A stretch of 64,000 bases of DNA from Streptomyces pluripotens (GCF_000802245.2 NZ_CP021080.1:3534001-3598000); one strand, 5' to 3'. Shown: positions 27,388-36,601, numbered from the stretch's first letter. Notes: a model not told the origin generated them from the letters alone. A program made the numbers and translations.

Positions 27388-28509
27388 TCAGCGGCGCGAC
27401 ATGTACATGTCGAGCGCTTTGTGGAGCAGCTTGTTCAGCGGGAAGTCCCACTCGCCGAGGTACTCGGCGGCCTGCCCGCCCGTGCCGACCTTGAACTGAA
27501 TGAGGCCGAACAGGTGGTCCGTCTCGTCGAGCGAGTCGGAGATGCCGCGCAGGTCGTAGACCGTGGCGCCGAGCGCGTAGGCGTCGCACAGCATCCGCCA
27601 TTGCATCGCGTTGGAGGGCCGGACCTCGCGGCCGATGTTGTCGGAGGCGCCGTAGGAGTACCACACGTGGCCGCCGACGATCAGCATCGTCGCCGCTGAA
27701 AGGTTTACGCCGTTGTGCCGGGCGAAGTACAGGCGCATGCGGTTGGGGTCCTCGGTGTTGAGGGCCGTCCACATGCGCTGGAAATAGGACAGCGGGCGGG
27801 GCCGGAAGTGGTCGCGTACCGCCGTGATCTCGTACAGCCGCTGCCACTCAGGCAGGTCCTGGTAACCACCCTGGACAACCTCGACGCCGGCCTTCTCGGC
27901 CTTCTTGATGTTGCGGCGCCAGAGTTGGTTGAAGTTCTTGTGCACTTCTTCGAGGGAGCGGTTGGCCAGCGGTACCTGGAACACATACCGGGGCTGCACG
28001 TCGCCGAAGCCGGCGCCGCCGTCCTCGCCCTGCTGCCAGCCCATGCGGCGCAGCTTGTCGGCCACCTCGAAGGCGCGCGGCTCAATGAAGTCGGCCTCCA
28101 TGTCGCGTAGACGCTTGACGTCCGGGTCCTGGATGCCCTTCTTGATGGTCTCGGCGTTCCAGCGTCGGATGATCACCGGCGGGCCCATCTTCACCGAGAA
28201 GGCGCCCTGTTGCTTCAGATGAGCCAGCATCGGCTGGATCCAGTCGTCCAGGTTCGGCGCGAACCAGTTGATCACCGGACCCTCGGGGAGATAGGCGAGG
28301 TAGCGCTTGATCTTGGGCAATTGACGGTAGAGGACCAGACCCGCGCCGACCATTTCGCCCGTGCGCTCGTCGAACCAGCCGAGGCTCTCTGAGCGCCACT
28401 CTGCCTTCACGTCGGCCCAGGCCGGCACCTGCATGTGGCTCGCCGCCGGCAGGCTCTGGAGGTAGGCCAGATGCTGCTCGCGACTAATAGTCCTCAGGGT
28501 CAGGCTCAT
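27388..28509 (-). CDS. femX: FemX-like peptidoglycan bridge glycyltransferase
   Basis: 373 aa from ATG 28509 with GAGGAG; the upstream frame to 28746 crosses a terminator hairpin. It is a FemABX-family tRNA-dependent aminoacyltransferase with two GNAT-like halves: residues about 30-170 include QVPAWADVKAEWRSESLGW, and the second half has VWYSYGASDN and AMQWRMLCDAYALGA, both typical of the family. Streptomyces peptidoglycan has LL-diaminopimelate with a single glycine bridge, and FemX of S. coelicolor (same neighbourhood) is known to add it. Residue variation was not checked by alignment. Confidence 0.88.
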   Translation of the reverse strand: MSLTLRTISREQHLAYLQSLPAASHMQVPAWADVKAEWRSESLGWFDERTGEMVGAGLVLYRQLPKIKRYLAYLPEGPVINWFAPNLDDWIQPMLAHLKQQGAFSVKMGPPVIIRRWNAETIKKGIQDPDVKRLRDMEADFIEPRAFEVADKLRRMGWQQGEDGGAGFGDVQPRYVFQVPLANRSLEEVHKNFNQLWRRNIKKAEKAGVEVVQGGYQDLPEWQRLYEITAVRDHFRPRPLSYFQRMWTALNTEDPNRMRLYFARHNGVNLSAATMLIVGGHVWYSYGASDNIGREVRPSNAMQWRMLCDAYALGATVYDLRGISDSLDETDHLFGLIQFKVGTGGQAAEYLGEWDFPLNKLLHKALDMYMSRR

Positions 28510-28606
28510 TCGGGGCTCCTCGGGCTGGTGTGTCCCCATGGGTACAGGGGCTCCGGCTCTAGCGCCGAAGCCTACTGCGCCGTGTGAGCGCGCTGACCGG
28601 GCGTGC

Positions 28607-28650
28607 CGCTCCTTCGCCCCGGTCGACGTGCTGTCCGGGGCGAAGGAGCG
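28607..28650 (-). terminator. Strong hairpin between the small membrane gene and femX
   Basis: A perfect 16-bp stem (CGCTCCTTCGCCCCGG with its complement) and 12-base loop, just after the minus-strand small membrane gene. Confidence 0.75.
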
Positions 28651-28690
28651 GGCGGCGAGAGGTGCCCGACGAGCGGGGAGAGGCGGGCGG

Positions 28691-29002
28691 CTAGAACAGC
28701 CCGCCGAACAGCCCGCCGTTCGCCATGCCGAGGAAGAAACCGACACCTGATGCGCCGAGCCCGAGGATCAGGCCGAAGCGCTCACGTGTGGTCTCCGAGA
28801 TCCACTGCCCGTACGCCCCGGTCAGGATCCCCACCAGGCCGGCCCAGGACGCCAGCAGGTGAAGGCCGTCGAAAAAGCCGGTGATGAAGGCCGTCACGCC
28901 GAGTACGAGCGTGACCACCACCAGGGTGTCCTGAAGCGGATGGGGCTTGCCATCCGTGGCGAAGAGAGAACCGGCGGTGTTGGGTCGCAATGCCTGTGCC
29001 AT
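28691..29002 (-). CDS. Small integral membrane protein, function unknown
   Basis: 103 aa from ATG 29002, with GGAGGTG upstream. Three hydrophobic segments ([51 protein letters not shown]) and a glycine-rich end (GGLFGGLF). I do not recognise a family with a known role. It is a single gene, divergent from rpsF. Confidence 0.75.
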   Translation of the reverse strand: MAQALRPNTAGSLFATDGKPHPLQDTLVVVTLVLGVTAFITGFFDGLHLLASWAGLVGILTGAYGQWISETTRERFGLILGLGASGVGFFLGMANGGLFGGLF

Positions 29003-29285
29003 GGGCACCTCCTGCGGAAGGCGGCGCATCGTAGCGCCGTACACACCCGATGTGTACAGATTGACGGCTCCCACCGCCGGATTTCAACCGCAAGCGGTGT
29101 GCGGGTACTCTGTACCGTCTGCACCGGTGTCTGTTCAGACCTGCCCGACAGGGCTGCGGTCACACTGCGGGGTCCCCGGCGGAACCCCGAGATTGTCAGT
29201 GGCGGCCGATACCGTTGCGTACGCATCACAACCCTCCTGCCACGGAACGACCGTGGCCGCTGAGTCCAAAGGAGGTGGGTTCCAC
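29003..29285. other. Divergent promoter region of the rpsF operon
   Basis: No gene seen. It should carry promoters for the small membrane gene (minus) and the rpsF-ssb-rpsR-rplI operon (plus). AAAGGAGGTGGG at 29269-29280 is an unusually complete ribosome site for rpsF. Confidence 0.5.
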
Positions 29286-29576
29286 ATGCGTCACTACGAG
29301 GTGATGGTCATCCTCGACCCCGATCTCGAAGAGCGTGCTGTCTCCCCGCTGATCGAGAACTTCCTGTCCGTCGTTCGCGATGGCGGCGGCAAGGTTGAGA
29401 AGGTCGACACCTGGGGCCGTCGTCGTCTCTCGTACGAGATCAAGAAGAAGCCCGAGGGCATCTACTCGGTCATCGACCTGCAGGCCGAGCCTGCGGTCGT
29501 GAAGGAGCTCGACCGCCAGATGAACCTGAACGAGTCGGTCCTTCGGACCAAGGTCCTCCGCCCCGAGACCCACTGA
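29286..29576 (+). CDS. rpsF: 30S ribosomal protein S6
   Basis: 96 aa, the normal length. The start [17 protein letters not shown] and the block [18 protein letters not shown] are typical of S6. It is a 30S platform protein that pairs with S18 (rpsR, two genes on). First gene of the rpsF-ssb-rpsR-rplI operon; its ribosome site is nearly perfect. Confidence 0.98.
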   Translation: MRHYEVMVILDPDLEERAVSPLIENFLSVVRDGGGKVEKVDTWGRRRLSYEIKKKPEGIYSVIDLQAEPAVVKELDRQMNLNESVLRTKVLRPETH

Positions 29577-29651
29577 GCCTTCCCGCTCAGCTGATCTCGG
29601 GATTCGAGTAGCAGCAAGCAGCCAGCAGCAAACCCGCCGAGAGGTTCCCCC

Positions 29652-30224
29652 ATGGCAGGCGAGACCGTCATCACGGTCATCGGCAATCTTGTCGACGACC
29701 CCGAGCTGCGCTTCACCCCGTCCGGTGCGGCGGTCGCGAAGTTCCGCGTCGCGTCCACTCCTCGCACCTTCGACCGCCAGACGAACGAGTGGAAGGACGG
29801 CGAGAGCCTCTTCCTGACCTGCTCGGTCTGGCGTCAGGCGGCGGAGAACGTCGCTGAATCGCTCCAGCGAGGCATGCGCGTCATCGTGCAGGGCCGACTG
29901 AAGCAGCGGTCCTACGAGGACCGTGAGGGCGTCAAGCGCACGGTCTACGAACTGGACGTCGAGGAAGTCGGCGCCAGCCTGCGCAACGCCACGGCCAAGG
30001 TCACCAAGACCTCCGGTGGCGCTCGCGGTGGCCAGGGTGGTTACGGCGGCGGCCAGGGCGGCGGCTGGGGCGGAGGCCCCAGCGGCCCTCAGGGCGGTGG
30101 CCAAGGCGGTGCTCCCGCTGACGATCCGTGGGCTTCCGGCACCCCTGCCGGCGGCAACCAGGGCGGTGGCTGGGGCGGTGGCTCCGGCGGCGGTGGCGGC
30201 TACTCGGACGAGCCCCCCTTCTGA
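29652..30224 (+). CDS. ssb: Single-stranded DNA-binding protein
   Basis: 190 aa. The OB fold (about residues 1-110; [40 protein letters not shown]) is followed by a 70-residue Gly/Gln/Trp-rich linker and the acidic tip SDEPPF that recruits replication and repair partners. The position within a ribosomal operon is the usual one for the essential actinobacterial Ssb. Confidence 0.97.
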   Translation: MAGETVITVIGNLVDDPELRFTPSGAAVAKFRVASTPRTFDRQTNEWKDGESLFLTCSVWRQAAENVAESLQRGMRVIVQGRLKQRSYEDREGVKRTVYELDVEEVGASLRNATAKVTKTSGGARGGQGGYGGGQGGGWGGGPSGPQGGGQGGAPADDPWASGTPAGGNQGGGWGGGSGGGGGYSDEPPF

Positions 30225-30281
30225 GCCTTCGGGCCGAGGGTGGGTCGTACCCAAACTTCTTGATCACACAGGAGAAACACC

Positions 30282-30518
30282 ATGGCGAAGCCGCCTGTGC
30301 GCAAGCCGAAGAAGAAGGTCTGCGCTTTCTGCAAGGACAAGGTCACGTACGTGGACTACAAGGACACGAACATGCTGCGGAAGTTCATTTCCGACCGCGG
30401 CAAGATCCGTGCTCGCCGCGTGACCGGCAACTGCACGCAGCACCAGCGTGACGTCGCCACGGCCGTCAAGAACAGCCGTGAGATGGCGCTGCTGCCCTAC
30501 ACCTCCACCGCGCGCTAA
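30282..30518 (+). CDS. rpsR: 30S ribosomal protein S18 (zinc-type)
   Basis: 78 aa. [21 protein letters not shown] carries the S18 core in two parts. Cys-x2-Cys near the start (VCAFCKDK) plus a later Cys and His form a zinc-ribbon set, so this is the C+ form; Streptomyces usually also has a zinc-free paralogue elsewhere. It binds next to S6. Confidence 0.97.
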   Translation: MAKPPVRKPKKKVCAFCKDKVTYVDYKDTNMLRKFISDRGKIRARRVTGNCTQHQRDVATAVKNSREMALLPYTSTAR

Positions 30519-30536
30519 GGGAAGGGTGACTGACAC

Positions 30537-30983
30537 ATGAAGATCATCCTCACCCACGAGGTCTCCGGCCTCGGCGCCGCGGGCGACGTCGTCGACGTCA
30601 AGGACGGTTACGCTCGCAACTACCTGATCCCGCGGAAGTTTGCCATCCGCTGGACCAAGGGTGGCGAGAAGGACGTCGAGCAAATCCGTCGCGCCCGCAA
30701 GATCCACGAGATCCAGACCATCGAGCAGGCCAGCCAGGTCAAGGCCCAGCTCGAGGGCGTGAAGGTCCGCCTGGCCGTCCGCTCCGGCGACTCTGGCCGT
30801 CTCTTCGGTTCCGTCACCCCGGCCGACATCGCTTCCGCGATCAAGGCTTCCGGTGGCCCCGAGGTCGACAAGCGCCGTATCGAGCTGTCCGCTCCGATCA
30901 AGACCCTGGGTGCCCACGAGACGTTCGTGCGTCTGCACCCCGAGGTTGCCGCCAAGGTCAACATCGAGGTCGTCGCGGGCTGA
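30537..30983 (+). CDS. rplI: 50S ribosomal protein L9
   Basis: 148 aa. The N-terminal domain has the family signature [20 protein letters not shown]; a long central helix and a C-terminal domain follow. It is a 23S rRNA-binding protein of the 50S subunit. Last gene of the operon, with a terminator 25 bases after the stop. Confidence 0.97.
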   Translation: MKIILTHEVSGLGAAGDVVDVKDGYARNYLIPRKFAIRWTKGGEKDVEQIRRARKIHEIQTIEQASQVKAQLEGVKVRLAVRSGDSGRLFGSVTPADIASAIKASGGPEVDKRRIELSAPIKTLGAHETFVRLHPEVAAKVNIEVVAG

Positions 30984-31009
30984 CCGCTGTGCTCGCATGA
31001 GCCGATGAA

Positions 31010-31038
31010 GGGGCCGCACCATCTACGGGTGCGGCCCC
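31010..31038 (+). terminator. Terminator after rplI
   Basis: GGGGCCGCACC pairs with GGTGCGGCCCC around a 7-base loop, followed by CTTCTC. Confidence 0.75.
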
Positions 31039-31043
31039 CTTCT

Positions 31044-31112
31044 CGTGCTCCCCGTGACAGCGTTCCTACGCTCCGGTAACCGAAGCGTAGGAACGCTGTC
31101 ACGGGGAGCACG
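31044..31112. repeat. Hairpin with a perfect 29-bp stem next to parS site 9
   Basis: Arms 31044-31072 and 31084-31112 are exact complements (arm starts CGTGCTCCCCGTGACAGC); the 11-base loop contains a small palindrome of its own. There is no T run. It lies between the rplI terminator and parS site 9, whose first base is the last base of the right arm. Confidence 0.9.
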
Positions 31113-31125
31113 TTTCACGTGAAAC
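31112..31125. other. parS: parS site 9 (perfect)
   Basis: A perfect 14-bp site just after the stop of the MATE gene (minus), abutting the 29-bp-stem hairpin. Confidence 0.95.
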
Positions 31126-31127
31126 AG

Positions 31128-32465
31128 TCAGCGGGTGGCACCTGTCACGAGCCAGTGGCCGGAGCGGGCACGCCGCCACAGCGTCAGTAGGCGGATGGTC
31201 ATCATCAACGTCATCGCTGTCCAGAGCGCGGTGAGGCCACCACCGACCACAGGGACGAGCAGCGCCATCGGCGCGAACACGGCCAAGGTGACAACCATGG
31301 CCCAAGCCAGGTACGGCCCGTCGCCTGCTCCCATCAGGACCCCGTCCAAGACGAAGACGATGCCGCAGACGGGTTGCGACAGTGCCACCATCAGCAGAGC
31401 GGGCAGTGCTGTGTCCGTCACCACTGGGTCGCTGGTAAACAGAGGCAGGACAAGCGGTCGCGCGGCCACCACGAGCAGGCCCAGGCCGACACCGGTCGTG
31501 ATGCCCCACTGGATCATGCGGCGGCACGCCTCGCGGGCGCCCTGGGGGTCGTCCGAGCCGAGGTAGCGGCCGATGATGGCCTGTCCCGCGATCGCTATCG
31601 CGTCGAGGGCGAAGGCCAGCAGGCTCCACAGCGACAGGATGATTTGGTGGGCGGCCATGTCGGCGTCGCCGAGACGTGCTGCCACTGCCGTGGCTATGAC
31701 CAGAATTGCACGCAGTGAAAGTGTGCGGACCAGGAGGGGAAGACCTGCTTGTGCCGATGCGAGGATGCCGGTGATGTCCGGGCGGAGGGAAGCGCCGTGC
31801 CGACGGGCACCACGTACGATCACGGTCAGATAGGCGGCCGCCATACTGCACTGGGCGATGACCGTACCCCAGGCCGACCCAGCGATGCCGAGACCGACGC
31901 CATAGACGAGCCCTGCGTTGAGTCCGGCGTTGGCGATGAATCCGGCGACGGCGACGTAGAGCGGAGTGTTGGTGTCCTGTAGGCCGCGCAGCACCCCCGT
32001 AGCCGCGAGCACCATGAGCATGGCCGGAATGCCAAGGGAGGAGATGCGCAGGTATGTCGTGGCGTATGGGGCCGCGGTCGGGGAGGCGCCGACGAGGTCC
32101 ACGATGTCACCCGAGAACGGAAGGGCAATGGTGATTACGGCGACGCCGATTAGTAGTGCCAGCCAGATGCCGTCCATGCCTTGGCGGATGGCGGTCTGGA
32201 AGTCGCCGGCGCCGACGCGACGGGCCACGGCGGCCGTGGTCGCGTAGGCGAGGAAGACGAAGACACTCACGGCGGTGGTGAGCAGAGCCGAAGCCACGCC
32301 GAGGCCAGCGAGTTGGGCAGTTCCTAGATGGCCGACGATCGCACTGTCCGCCATGACGAAAAGGGGCTCGGCAACTAGCGCTCCGAAGGCCGGCACGGCC
32401 AGCGTGACGATCTCTCGGTCGTGCCGTCGGCGGACAGCTCGGGGTTTCGCGGGAGCCTCGGTCAT
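31128..32465 (-). CDS. MATE-family efflux transporter (DinF-like)
   Basis: 445 aa with 12 predicted hydrophobic segments in two similar halves (IVTLAVPAFGALVAEPLFVMADSAIVG is the opening; FALDAIAIAGQAIIGRYLG begins the matching motif in the second half). The GHLGTAQLAG and FLAYATTAAVARRVGAGD blocks fit the DinF branch of the MOP superfamily. Such transporters export drugs or toxic products with Na+ or H+. Substrate unknown. Divergent from dnaB, converging with rplI. Confidence 0.85.
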   Translation of the reverse strand: MTEAPAKPRAVRRRHDREIVTLAVPAFGALVAEPLFVMADSAIVGHLGTAQLAGLGVASALLTTAVSVFVFLAYATTAAVARRVGAGDFQTAIRQGMDGIWLALLIGVAVITIALPFSGDIVDLVGASPTAAPYATTYLRISSLGIPAMLMVLAATGVLRGLQDTNTPLYVAVAGFIANAGLNAGLVYGVGLGIAGSAWGTVIAQCSMAAAYLTVIVRGARRHGASLRPDITGILASAQAGLPLLVRTLSLRAILVIATAVAARLGDADMAAHQIILSLWSLLAFALDAIAIAGQAIIGRYLGSDDPQGAREACRRMIQWGITTGVGLGLLVVAARPLVLPLFTSDPVVTDTALPALLMVALSQPVCGIVFVLDGVLMGAGDGPYLAWAMVVTLAVFAPMALLVPVVGGGLTALWTAMTLMMTIRLLTLWRRARSGHWLVTGATR

Positions 32466-32946
32466 GAGCGCTAATGTAATCGTCCACAGGTAAGTGATGC
32501 AAAGGCGTAGTGGCCCTTACTGGAAGGCGTGGACCGTGTCCTTTCGTGCTTCGTTCGAAGCGATCTTGGCTCGACGGGGGAAGTTTTTCTTCTACACAGC
32601 CGGTGGATGGTAAGTCCGCAGGTCGGAGCCACCTACTCGATGAGATCGAGGGCTTGTTCACAGCACTGTCCACCGTGTCGTGCACAGGTTTTGACGAGTT
32701 CTCCACAGTATCTGGGCGGTCGTCCACATGGCCTGTGGATAACCAGATTGGCTGACGGTGCCGACAGGCCTACCGTTGTCCGGCGCCCGCTCCTTCCCGC
32801 AGCCCGGGAAGAGTCTTTCCCGCGGCCCGGGAATCGTCACAAATCCGACGCGCCAGAACTGGAGTTGGGCCTCTTATTTGTCAGTGTCGTGTCGTACAAA
32901 AGAGGACACGGCGAGGTCCGCTCCGCGGACGGGAGGAGGTGGCTCG
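32466..32946 (+). promoter_or_regulatory. dnaB upstream region with DnaA-box-like repeats
   Basis: 481 bases without a gene. It holds five 9-mers within one base of the Streptomyces DnaA box TTGTCCACA: 32480-32488 (TCGTCCACA), 32654-32662 (TTGTTCACA), 32699-32707 (TTCTCCACA), 32720-32728 (TCGTCCACA), and the reverse-strand 32734-32742 (TTATCCACA, identical to the E. coli consensus). An AT-richer patch lies at 32580-32600. This is either DnaA control of dnaB or a DnaA-titrating cluster. Confidence 0.6.
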
Positions 32947-34425
32947 GTGAGCATTTCCGAGCCCTTGGACGATCCGTGGGCCGACAGCGGACCCAGCGAT
33001 CGTCTGCCGGCCTCCCGCCGGCGTGATGACGGCGGCCGCGGCCGTGACGAGCAGCACGACCGGGGCCGGGACAACGCCTCGTGGGACGGCGCCGGTACCT
33101 CTTTCGAGCGAGTGCCCCCGCAAGACCTGGATGCCGAACAGTCCGTGCTGGGCGGCATGCTGCTGTCCAAGGACGCCATCGCAGACGTGGTCGAGATCCT
33201 CAAGGGCCACGACTTCTACAAACCCGCGCACGAGACCATCTTCCAAGCGATCCTGGACGTCTATGCCAAGGGCGAGCCAGCCGACCCGATCACCATCGCC
33301 GCCGAGCTCACCAAGCGCGGCGAGATCAACAAGGTCGGCGGCGCAGCCTATCTGCACAGTCTCGTCCAGACCGTGCCGACGGCGGCCAACGCCGAGTACT
33401 ACGCGGAGATCGTCCACGAGCGGGCCGTTCTGCGGCGCCTAGTCGAAGCCGGCACACGCATCACACAGATGGGTTACGCGGCTGACGGGGACGTGGACGA
33501 GATCGTCAACCGCGCGCAAGCCGAGATCTACGCCGTCACCGAGCAGCGGACCAGCGAGGACTACCTGCCGCTCGGCGACATCATGGAGGGCGCCCTCGAC
33601 GAGATCGAGGCGATCGGCTCGCGCAGCGGTGAGATGACGGGTGTGCCCACGGGGTTCACCGACTTCGACTCGTTGACCAACGGCCTGCACCCTGGGCAGA
33701 TGATCGTCATTGCGGCCCGTCCGGCCATGGGTAAGTCGACCCTTGCGCTGGACTTCGCACGGGCCGCCTCGATCAAGCACAACCTCCCCAGCGTCGTCTT
33801 CTCGCTGGAAATGGGCCGGAACGAGATCGCGATGCGTCTCCTGTCGGCCGAGGCCCGGGTCGCCCTGCACCACATGCGATCCGGCACGATGACCGACGAG
33901 GACTGGACCAGGTTGGCCCGCCGCATGCCCGATGTCTCGGCCGCGCCGCTCTACATCGATGACTCCCCGAACCTGTCGATGATGGAGATCCGCGCCAAGT
34001 GCCGACGCCTGAAGCAGCGCAACGACCTGAAGCTGGTCGTCATCGACTACCTCCAGCTGATGCAGTCCGGTGGCTCCAAGCGCGCCGAGAGCCGTCAACA
34101 GGAGGTCTCGGACATGTCTCGTAACCTCAAGCTGCTCGCGAAGGAGCTGGAGATCCCGGTCATCGCACTCTCCCAGCTGAACCGAGGTCCCGAGCAGCGC
34201 ACCGACAAGAAGCCGATGGTCTCCGACCTGCGTGAGTCCGGCTCCATTGAGCAGGACGCCGACATGGTCATCCTGCTGCACCGCGAGGACGCATACGAGA
34301 AGGAGTCTCCACGCGCGGGTGAGGCGGATCTGATCGTGGCCAAGCATCGAAACGGCCCGACAGCCACGATCACGGTTGCCTTCCAGGGTCACTACTCCCG
34401 CTTCGTGGACATGGCCCAGACCTGA
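32947..34425 (+). CDS. dnaB: Replicative DNA helicase DnaB
   Basis: 492 aa from GTG 32947, with GGAGGAGGT at 32932-32940; the open frame to 32758 runs through the DnaA-box region and is not used. Acidic and basic disordered N-terminus (about 1-55), DnaB N-terminal domain (PPQDLDAEQSVLGGMLLS), then the RecA-like C-terminal domain with Walker A ARPAMGKSTLALDF (about residues 257-270) and the FSLEMGRNEIAMRLL and VIDYLQLM blocks. It unwinds DNA at the replication fork. No intein interrupts it. Confidence 0.97.
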   Translation: MSISEPLDDPWADSGPSDRLPASRRRDDGGRGRDEQHDRGRDNASWDGAGTSFERVPPQDLDAEQSVLGGMLLSKDAIADVVEILKGHDFYKPAHETIFQAILDVYAKGEPADPITIAAELTKRGEINKVGGAAYLHSLVQTVPTAANAEYYAEIVHERAVLRRLVEAGTRITQMGYAADGDVDEIVNRAQAEIYAVTEQRTSEDYLPLGDIMEGALDEIEAIGSRSGEMTGVPTGFTDFDSLTNGLHPGQMIVIAARPAMGKSTLALDFARAASIKHNLPSVVFSLEMGRNEIAMRLLSAEARVALHHMRSGTMTDEDWTRLARRMPDVSAAPLYIDDSPNLSMMEIRAKCRRLKQRNDLKLVVIDYLQLMQSGGSKRAESRQQEVSDMSRNLKLLAKELEIPVIALSQLNRGPEQRTDKKPMVSDLRESGSIEQDADMVILLHREDAYEKESPRAGEADLIVAKHRNGPTATITVAFQGHYSRFVDMAQT

Positions 34426-35169
34426 AGCGAGGTTGTACGGTCTCGCATTTCGTGGGGGAAACTCGTCGATCTCGGCGGATTGCTGGGCCTCCGATGCCGG
34501 GCGCGGGGGACGCGGTTCCTTGAACGCACCGGCTGATCGACCGCCCAGGTACTTCCCTCCGGGGCACATCTCGGGTGTCTGCCGGCTGGCCTCCTACAGT
34601 GGACGCGAGGAGCAGTGGACTCCTCGCGAGGACATGCGATGGCGGAACAGACGAAGTCGGCCTCCGCCCTTCTCGGGTTCTAACGGTCCTCGCAACACCC
34701 ATGATCGGTGGGAGTGGCGAGGACCGTTAGAACCCAAGGTGAAGGGGCCCACTGGCCCGTGTACCAGAACGGTTCTGGCCCGACGGGTGTGGCGCGGGCG
34801 CTGAGCGATCTGGCGATGTCGCCTAGGAACTGCGGGACGACCGCGACCCCCACCGGCCCGCGCGGTCAGTGAGCCAGCTCGGCCAGTGCTTCCCCGGTCT
34901 GGCCGGCCGGGGTGCTGTCCAGTGCGGCTGCAGACCGCAGGTCGCCAGCCGCCAGCCCGGTGCAGCCAGATACGCCACGACAGGCACGAACGGCAGCGTG
35001 TCCCCCGCGCAGGGCGACCGGGTCCGACTCCCTCGGCGCCCTGCGCGCAAACACAGCGGCGTCCAGTTCCGCCGCTCTCCGGGCCCCTTCCAGGGAGGTC
35101 CACGAGGCCATGCAGCAGAGTGCGCGTAGTGGATTCGACGTCCGCCGCCGTAGCAGGTGAACTGGGCCC
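34426..35169. other. 744-base region with little coding signal
   Basis: Between dnaB and the serine hydrolase gene. It holds two hairpins: 34604-34628 (9-bp stem) and the 19-bp stem at 34675-34735. A minus-strand frame at 34866-35111 (81 codons from ATG, ending EALAELAH) has fairly GC-rich third positions and could be a small or decayed gene, but lacks a ribosome site and I do not recognise it. Confidence 0.45.
34675..34735. repeat. Inverted repeat with a perfect 19-bp stem
   Basis: Arms 34675-34693 (GGGTTCTAACGGTCCTCGC) and 34717-34735 are exact complements, with a 23-base loop. No T run follows. It could be a palindromic mobile repeat, a recombination site or an RNA structure; nothing adjacent explains it. 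Confidence 0.85.
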
Positions 35170-36555
35170 ATGACGACGTATCAGGAAGCGCTGCTCCCCG
35201 GAACCCGCCGTGCCTTGCTGCACCGGATTGCCCTTGCACAGGCCGAAGGCCGAGCGCCGTCGCTGGTCGCCGCCGTCGTGCGGGATGGGCAGGTCGTGTG
35301 GCACGGTGCACGGGCATCGGTGGATGGAGACGCACCGGGCGAGACCGTGCAGTACCGGATCGGGTCCATCACCAAGACCTTCACGGCTGTCCTGGTGATG
35401 CGCCTGCGTGACGAGGGGCTGCTCGACCTCAGCGATGCCCTGGAGAAACATGTGCCAGGTACTGGTGCTGGGGAGGCGACGATCGCCGATCTCCTCGCTC
35501 ACACCGCGGGGCTGGCGGCCGAGTCGCCGGCGCCCTGGTGGGAACGGACCCCCGGCTCCCTGCGACCCGAGTTGAGTGATGTGCTCGGTGAGCAGCCCCT
35601 TCTCCATCCCGTCGGCCGACGGCACCACTACTCCAACCCCGGTTATACGTTGCTCGGCGCGCTGGTGGAGGAACTGCGTGGTGCTCCTTGGGAAGAGGTA
35701 CTGCGCGGTGAAATCCTCGAACCGCTCGGCCTGCGCCGCACGAGTGCGCATCCGGAGCCCCCGCACGCGGGTGGGTGGGCCGTGCATCCATGGGCCGACG
35801 CGCTGCTGCCCGAGCCGCTGGAGGATCTCGGCAGGATGGCACCAGCCGGTCAGCTGTGGTCGACCACAGCTGACCTGGCACGGTTCGCCGCGTTTCTGAC
35901 CCGCGGCGACCACCAGGTGCTGAGTGCCGAGTCGGTGAGGGAGATGCGGACCCCGGCGGCACCCACCGAAGCCGCCGATGTTGCGGGTGGAATCGCCTAC
36001 GGACTAGGGATGCAGATCCAGCACCGCGACGGCAGGTTGCTGGTCGGGCATTCCGGATCGCTGCCGGGTTTCCTTGCGAACCTCACGATCAGCGTGGAGG
36101 ACGATGTTGCCGCGGTAGTGCTTGCCAACTGCACCAGTGGACCGTTGCCCGGTGTGGTGGCCGCGGACCTCGTGCGGATCGTCGCCGAGGCGGAACCGCT
36201 CTTCCCTAAGCCCTGGCGGCCGTTGTATGACGTCGATCCGGCAGTACTGGAGCTGGCGGGGCAGTGGTACTGGGGACCCCATGCCTTCGGTCTGCGGGCC
36301 AGTGCCGACGGCCTGCTCGCACTGGGACCGCTCACCGGCAGCGGACGGCGTTCCCGGTTCCGCCCGAACGGCGACGGCACCTGGACCGGCCTGGAGGGCT
36401 ACTACGCCGGAGAGCTGCTGCAGCCAGTTCGACGTGCGGACGGGACTCTGAGCCACCTTGACCTAGGGTCATTCGTGTTCACGCGGCAGCCGTACGACAC
36501 CGATGCTCCGGTGCCCGGTGGAGTGGACCCGAAGGGGTGGCGGGGGATGCGCTAG
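35170..36555 (+). CDS. Serine hydrolase of the beta-lactamase/D-Ala-D-Ala peptidase family
   Basis: 461 aa from ATG 35170. Family S12/class C motifs: S66-x-x-K69 (GSITKTF), Y154-S-N156 (HHYSNPGY) and H-S-G near residue 294 (VGHSGSLPG in place of KTG). No signal peptide is visible, so it is probably cytoplasmic. The C-terminal 110 residues form an extra beta-rich domain (LELAGQWYWGPHAFGLRA). Such proteins include esterases, peptidases and beta-lactamases; the substrate cannot be read from sequence. Confidence 0.85.
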   Translation: MTTYQEALLPGTRRALLHRIALAQAEGRAPSLVAAVVRDGQVVWHGARASVDGDAPGETVQYRIGSITKTFTAVLVMRLRDEGLLDLSDALEKHVPGTGAGEATIADLLAHTAGLAAESPAPWWERTPGSLRPELSDVLGEQPLLHPVGRRHHYSNPGYTLLGALVEELRGAPWEEVLRGEILEPLGLRRTSAHPEPPHAGGWAVHPWADALLPEPLEDLGRMAPAGQLWSTTADLARFAAFLTRGDHQVLSAESVREMRTPAAPTEAADVAGGIAYGLGMQIQHRDGRLLVGHSGSLPGFLANLTISVEDDVAAVVLANCTSGPLPGVVAADLVRIVAEAEPLFPKPWRPLYDVDPAVLELAGQWYWGPHAFGLRASADGLLALGPLTGSGRRSRFRPNGDGTWTGLEGYYAGELLQPVRRADGTLSHLDLGSFVFTRQPYDTDAPVPGGVDPKGWRGMR

Positions 36556-36565
36556 CGACGAGAGG

Positions 36566-36601
36566 CAGGGCGGTGTGTTTCACGTGAAACACACCGCCCT
36601 G
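36566..36601. other. parS: parS site 10 in a 36-bp palindrome
   Basis: The parS core (36577-36590) has exact flanking arms giving 18+18 bases, directly after the serine hydrolase stop. It could double as its terminator. Confidence 0.93.

Noticed and set aside
32758..32946. dnaB extension
   Set aside because: Strong ribosome site at 32932-32940 and GTG 32947; the extension covers non-coding leader.
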